DNA of 7,920 nucleotides from contig DIYF01000060.1 of NCBI GenBank assembly GCA_002427745.1, positions 2,083 through 10,002 of the forward strand. Reading direction: 5' to 3'. The notes below the pieces were generated by a model. It was given only the letters and a program-made list of their open reading frames with translations. It made no database searches and had not been told where the DNA came from. Shown one piece after another: positions 6,109 through 7,920 of this stretch. Positions within the stretch are counted from its first letter, which is position 1. Each line of letters opens with the position of its first letter. A program made the translations under genes and the position numbers. This stretch comes from Roseivirga sp. UBA6061 (lineage in GTDB: Bacteria > Bacteroidota > Bacteroidia > Cytophagales > Cyclobacteriaceae).

Positions 6109-6948
6109 ATGGATACAATGGGCTGGTATATGAGAATGAGAGCTCGCAAGAGGACAACTCCGGCTGCTTTTGAAAAGGTAAAGCACCTCAATACCCATAA
6201 GATAGAAGGGCTGGAAGCATTACCCGAATCATATACGGAAAACAAGACGCTGCCTAAAAAACCCATTTATAAAACCAGGTACTTCTGGTACCCCTTTGTC
6301 TCGATTGTAATTGGTATAGCCATATCCATCGATCTGCACACCCATACTTTTCCAAACTCTTTCTTTTTCGGGTGGGCCTTTTATGACAACCGTAACGATT
6401 TGGATGAGTACTACTTGGCACATAAACCAGGCATTGACAGCCTCTTTCAATATGTGCAGAAAAGAGATGGCAAACTCGCGGGAATCCGATATGATACTGC
6501 GGGAATTCTGTTAAAACTGCGCTCGGCAGACTATGATGAATCACGCCAGGGTCGGAATCCTTACCTGTGGCACCGAAACTCTACAGATTTCCACTCAAAA
6601 AACGAAGCTGAGATAATCAATGGAGCCCTCAAAACGGACACTTATGGCTATTATCGCCTCTATCCGGACTTCTGGTCCTATAACCTGAAAGTAGACAGAC
6701 TAAGAGATATCAATACCACCATGATAGCTCATCTGGAGACCAGCTATACGGAACTCCACACCATACTGACCATAATGGCAAGAGAACATTACGAAGTAAG
6801 CTTAAACAAGGGGCAACCCTCAGTCTCTCTGATATTTCAGGCTCAACCTGTAGAAATCATCCGTGCTCCTGCCGCAGAAGGTTCCGGTGTTCGCTTTGTC
6901 AAGAAACCCCGGTTTTCAAACCTCGCGAGAGAAAGTGGGCTGGAATGA
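6109..6948 (+). CDS. Single-pass membrane protein of unknown family, paralogue B
   Basis: 279 residues, homologous to the gene just upstream. The N-terminus (MDTMGWYMRMRARKR) repeats the Met1/Met4-Gly5/Met8-Arg9 pattern, which supports the ATG at 6109. Residues 10-58 are basic and poorly conserved. A transmembrane helix spans about 59-76 (FWYPFVSIVIGIAISI) and may be followed by a hydrophobic stretch at 85-91 (SFFFGWA). The outer domain carries GIDSLFQYVQKRDGKLA (108-124), LKLRSADYDES (135-145), YYRLYPDFWS (181-190) and a helical ALETSYTEL-type segment near 207-216, in the same order as in paralogue A. The C-terminal tail after about residue 250 is basic and diverges from A. No known domain is recognised. 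The pair looks like an old tandem duplication whose products may form a heteromer in the membrane, which is inference. Confidence 0.78.
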   Translation: MDTMGWYMRMRARKRTTPAAFEKVKHLNTHKIEGLEALPESYTENKTLPKKPIYKTRYFWYPFVSIVIGIAISIDLHTHTFPNSFFFGWAFYDNRNDLDEYYLAHKPGIDSLFQYVQKRDGKLAGIRYDTAGILLKLRSADYDESRQGRNPYLWHRNSTDFHSKNEAEIINGALKTDTYGYYRLYPDFWSYNLKVDRLRDINTTMIAHLETSYTELHTILTIMAREHYEVSLNKGQPSVSLIFQAQPVEIIRAPAAEGSGVRFVKKPRFSNLARESGLE

Positions 6949-6975
6949 CTTTGAGCTAAAACCTGGGCTTATAGC

Positions 6976-6986
6976 ACATAATATGT
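6976..6986. promoter_or_regulatory. Palindrome ACATAATATGT, possible operator
   Basis: ACATA and TATGT are perfect inverted arms around one A. It lies about 110 bases upstream of the Bax inhibitor-like start codon. Its AT-rich content makes a chance occurrence plausible. Confidence 0.2.
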
Positions 6987-7065
6987 CCGTTCTATTGGCT
7001 TAAGATTTTCATGCTCCCCTAGCTCTTTCTGTACTAATTGTTATCTTCAACACTTGAGAGTTTAC

Positions 7066-7080
7066 TTCATTAAATACATT
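7066..7080 (+). repeat. 15-base leader repeat, copy 2 (TTCATTAAATACATT)
   Basis: Exact second copy of the sequence at 2502-2516, ending 14 bases before the ATG at 7095. In both leaders a TACTTyAT sequence and a CTTGAGA lie upstream of or overlap the repeat, though at different distances. Confidence 0.6.
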
Positions 7081-7094
7081 AACCTTAGACCTTT

Positions 7095-7838
7095 ATGTTT
7101 TCTTACAAATCAAAGAACCCTGCTCTGAAGGCAGATATCTTTCAACCTGCCGAAATGGTTGGTTCGCAAACCATGACCATACAGGGCACAGTGAATAAAA
7201 TCGCCCTGCTGGGGGTGATCACCTTTGCCTCTGCCATGTACACCTGGAATATTTTTATGAGCTCGGGCAATCCGGCCTCCATACAAGGCTTTATGTTCGG
7301 AGGATTTGGCATCGGTTTTATCCTTGCCCTGATCATCACCTTTAAGAAAAAGTGGGCCAATGTACTGGCTCCCGTTTATTGCGTGGCCAAAGGACTGGCA
7401 CTCGGTGGTGTATCTGCCATGTACGAGGTAGCATTTGAGGGCATCGTATTCCAGGCATTGCTGCTCACTTTCGGCATTCTGTTCAGCCTTCTGTTAATTT
7501 ATCGCATGCGCTGGATACCCGTGACCGAAAACTTCAAGCTGATGATAGGCTCGGCCATTATGGGAATTGGTGTGCTCTACCTCTCCTCTTTTGTACTAAG
7601 CCTGCTGGGAATGCCTATGACCTTTCTGCACGACAGCTCTCCACTGAGCATTGGCATTTCACTGGTGATTGTGGCCGTAGCTGCTTTCAGCCTGGTAATA
7701 GACTTTGACTTTATTGAAGAAGGAGAGGAAAACGGAGCTCCGAAATATATGGAGTGGTATGCAGCTTTTGGTTTGATCGTTACCCTGATCTGGCTGTATA
7801 TCGAAATACTGAGATTGCTTTCCAAGCTACGAGATTAA
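7095..7838 (+). CDS. Bax inhibitor-1/YccA family membrane protein
   Basis: 247 residues, full length for the bacterial Bax1-I (BaxI_1-type) branch, with seven hydrophobic helices at about 34-54, 64-83, 90-110, 115-135, 149-171, 185-203 and 221-242. Family signatures are present in order: NPAL near the start, TMTIQGTVNKIALL (27-39), APVYCVAKGLALGGVSAMYE (92-111), EGIVFQALLLTFGI (115-128), VIDFDFIEEG (201-210) and YMEWYAAFGLIVTLIWLYIEILRLL split across 218-242. Characterised members such as Bacillus YetJ form pH-sensitive calcium leak channels in the cytoplasmic membrane, gated by two aspartates. Here D203 appears to match the first, while the second position, usually LYLD, reads LYIE (E237), as I would expect for this branch. 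ATG at 7095 gives the standard N-terminus. It is separated from upstream genes by 146 bases and is probably its own transcription unit. Stress or calcium homeostasis is the likely role. Confidence 0.93.
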   Translation: MFSYKSKNPALKADIFQPAEMVGSQTMTIQGTVNKIALLGVITFASAMYTWNIFMSSGNPASIQGFMFGGFGIGFILALIITFKKKWANVLAPVYCVAKGLALGGVSAMYEVAFEGIVFQALLLTFGILFSLLLIYRMRWIPVTENFKLMIGSAIMGIGVLYLSSFVLSLLGMPMTFLHDSSPLSIGISLVIVAVAAFSLVIDFDFIEEGEENGAPKYMEWYAAFGLIVTLIWLYIEILRLLSKLRD

Positions 7839-7920
7839 GCACCCATCTGCATAAAGCAGAAAAGAGGCTGGTTCAGGAGTATTCATTGATAATGACAATG
7901 TTTTTAGCTTTTGAGACAGC

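Larger units (their letters stand above)
6949..7094. other. 146-base intergenic region upstream of the Bax inhibitor-like gene
   Basis: There is no gene on either strand. It contains an 11-base palindrome ACATAATATGT (6976-6986), a CTTGAGA at 7053-7059 that also occurs at 2464-2470, and the second copy of the 15-base leader repeat (7066-7080). A convincing TTG/TAnnTTTG promoter was not found; TTG at 7038-7040 with TACTTCAT at 7063-7070 is the nearest candidate, but the 22-base spacing is slightly long. The length and the break in spacing suggest a new transcription unit begins here. Confidence 0.5.

Noticed and set aside
6955..6975. Possible hairpin GCTA...TAGC after paralogue B
   Set aside because: Only four pairs before a mismatch and no T-run follows, so it is not a credible terminator.
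7846..7860. Small hairpin TCTGC-ATAAA-GCAGA after the Bax inhibitor-like gene
   Set aside because: Five base pairs followed by A/G-rich sequence rather than a T-run; a terminator cannot be supported.
7886..7913. TTG followed by TAGCTTTTG near the window end, resembling a Bacteroidota promoter
   Set aside because: The spacing is 16 bases rather than 19-21, the -7 box has one T too many, and the gene it would serve is outside the window.

Overview
The window looks like a chromosomal stretch from a member of the Bacteroidota, probably of the Cytophagales/Flavobacteriales type. This is inferred from several things. Two lipoproteins have loose Bacteroidota-style lipoboxes directly after a short Lys-containing signal peptide, and one of them belongs to the DUF4221-type propeller lipoproteins typical of the phylum. 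The start codons lack convincing Shine-Dalgarno sites. At least one upstream region resembles the TTG-N19-TAnnTTTG promoter. The genus cannot be named. All eight genes are on the plus strand, and no tRNA, rRNA, CRISPR array or insertion sequence was seen.

Positions 1-2447 are metabolic. The window opens inside a large FAD-linked oxidase/Fe-S protein of the YdiJ / D-2-hydroxyglutarate dehydrogenase type, whose FAD-binding N-terminus lies upstream of the window. Its stop codon overlaps the start of a hemerythrin-like (HHE) protein as ATGA, so the two are probably translationally coupled and may form a redox pair.

Positions 2448-5108 hold a probable operon for envelope proteins: an AT-rich lipoprotein with a helical region followed by a GldM-like beta domain, a DUF4221-like beta-propeller lipoprotein, and an exported protein with a bacterial SH3 domain. 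The gaps between them are 12 and 23 bases. A candidate promoter with a palindrome in its spacer precedes the first gene.

Positions 5109-6948 carry two tandem paralogues of an unrecognised single-pass membrane protein. They are collinear from the first residue and share an unusual N-terminal pattern of Met residues. The 97-base leader in front of them is dense in structure: direct repeats at about 11-base spacing resembling a Pho-box-type response-regulator site, a 12-base palindrome, and an inverted repeat that covers the start codon.

Positions 6949-7094 are a 146-base intergenic region. It shares an exact 15-mer with the leader of the lipoprotein operon and precedes a complete Bax inhibitor-1/YccA-like seven-helix membrane protein (7095-7838). 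The last 82 bases hold no gene I can support. The most interesting part is the lipoprotein/SH3/tandem-paralogue block at 2518-6948. It looks like a set of envelope proteins of unknown function; calling it a single system is a hypothesis.
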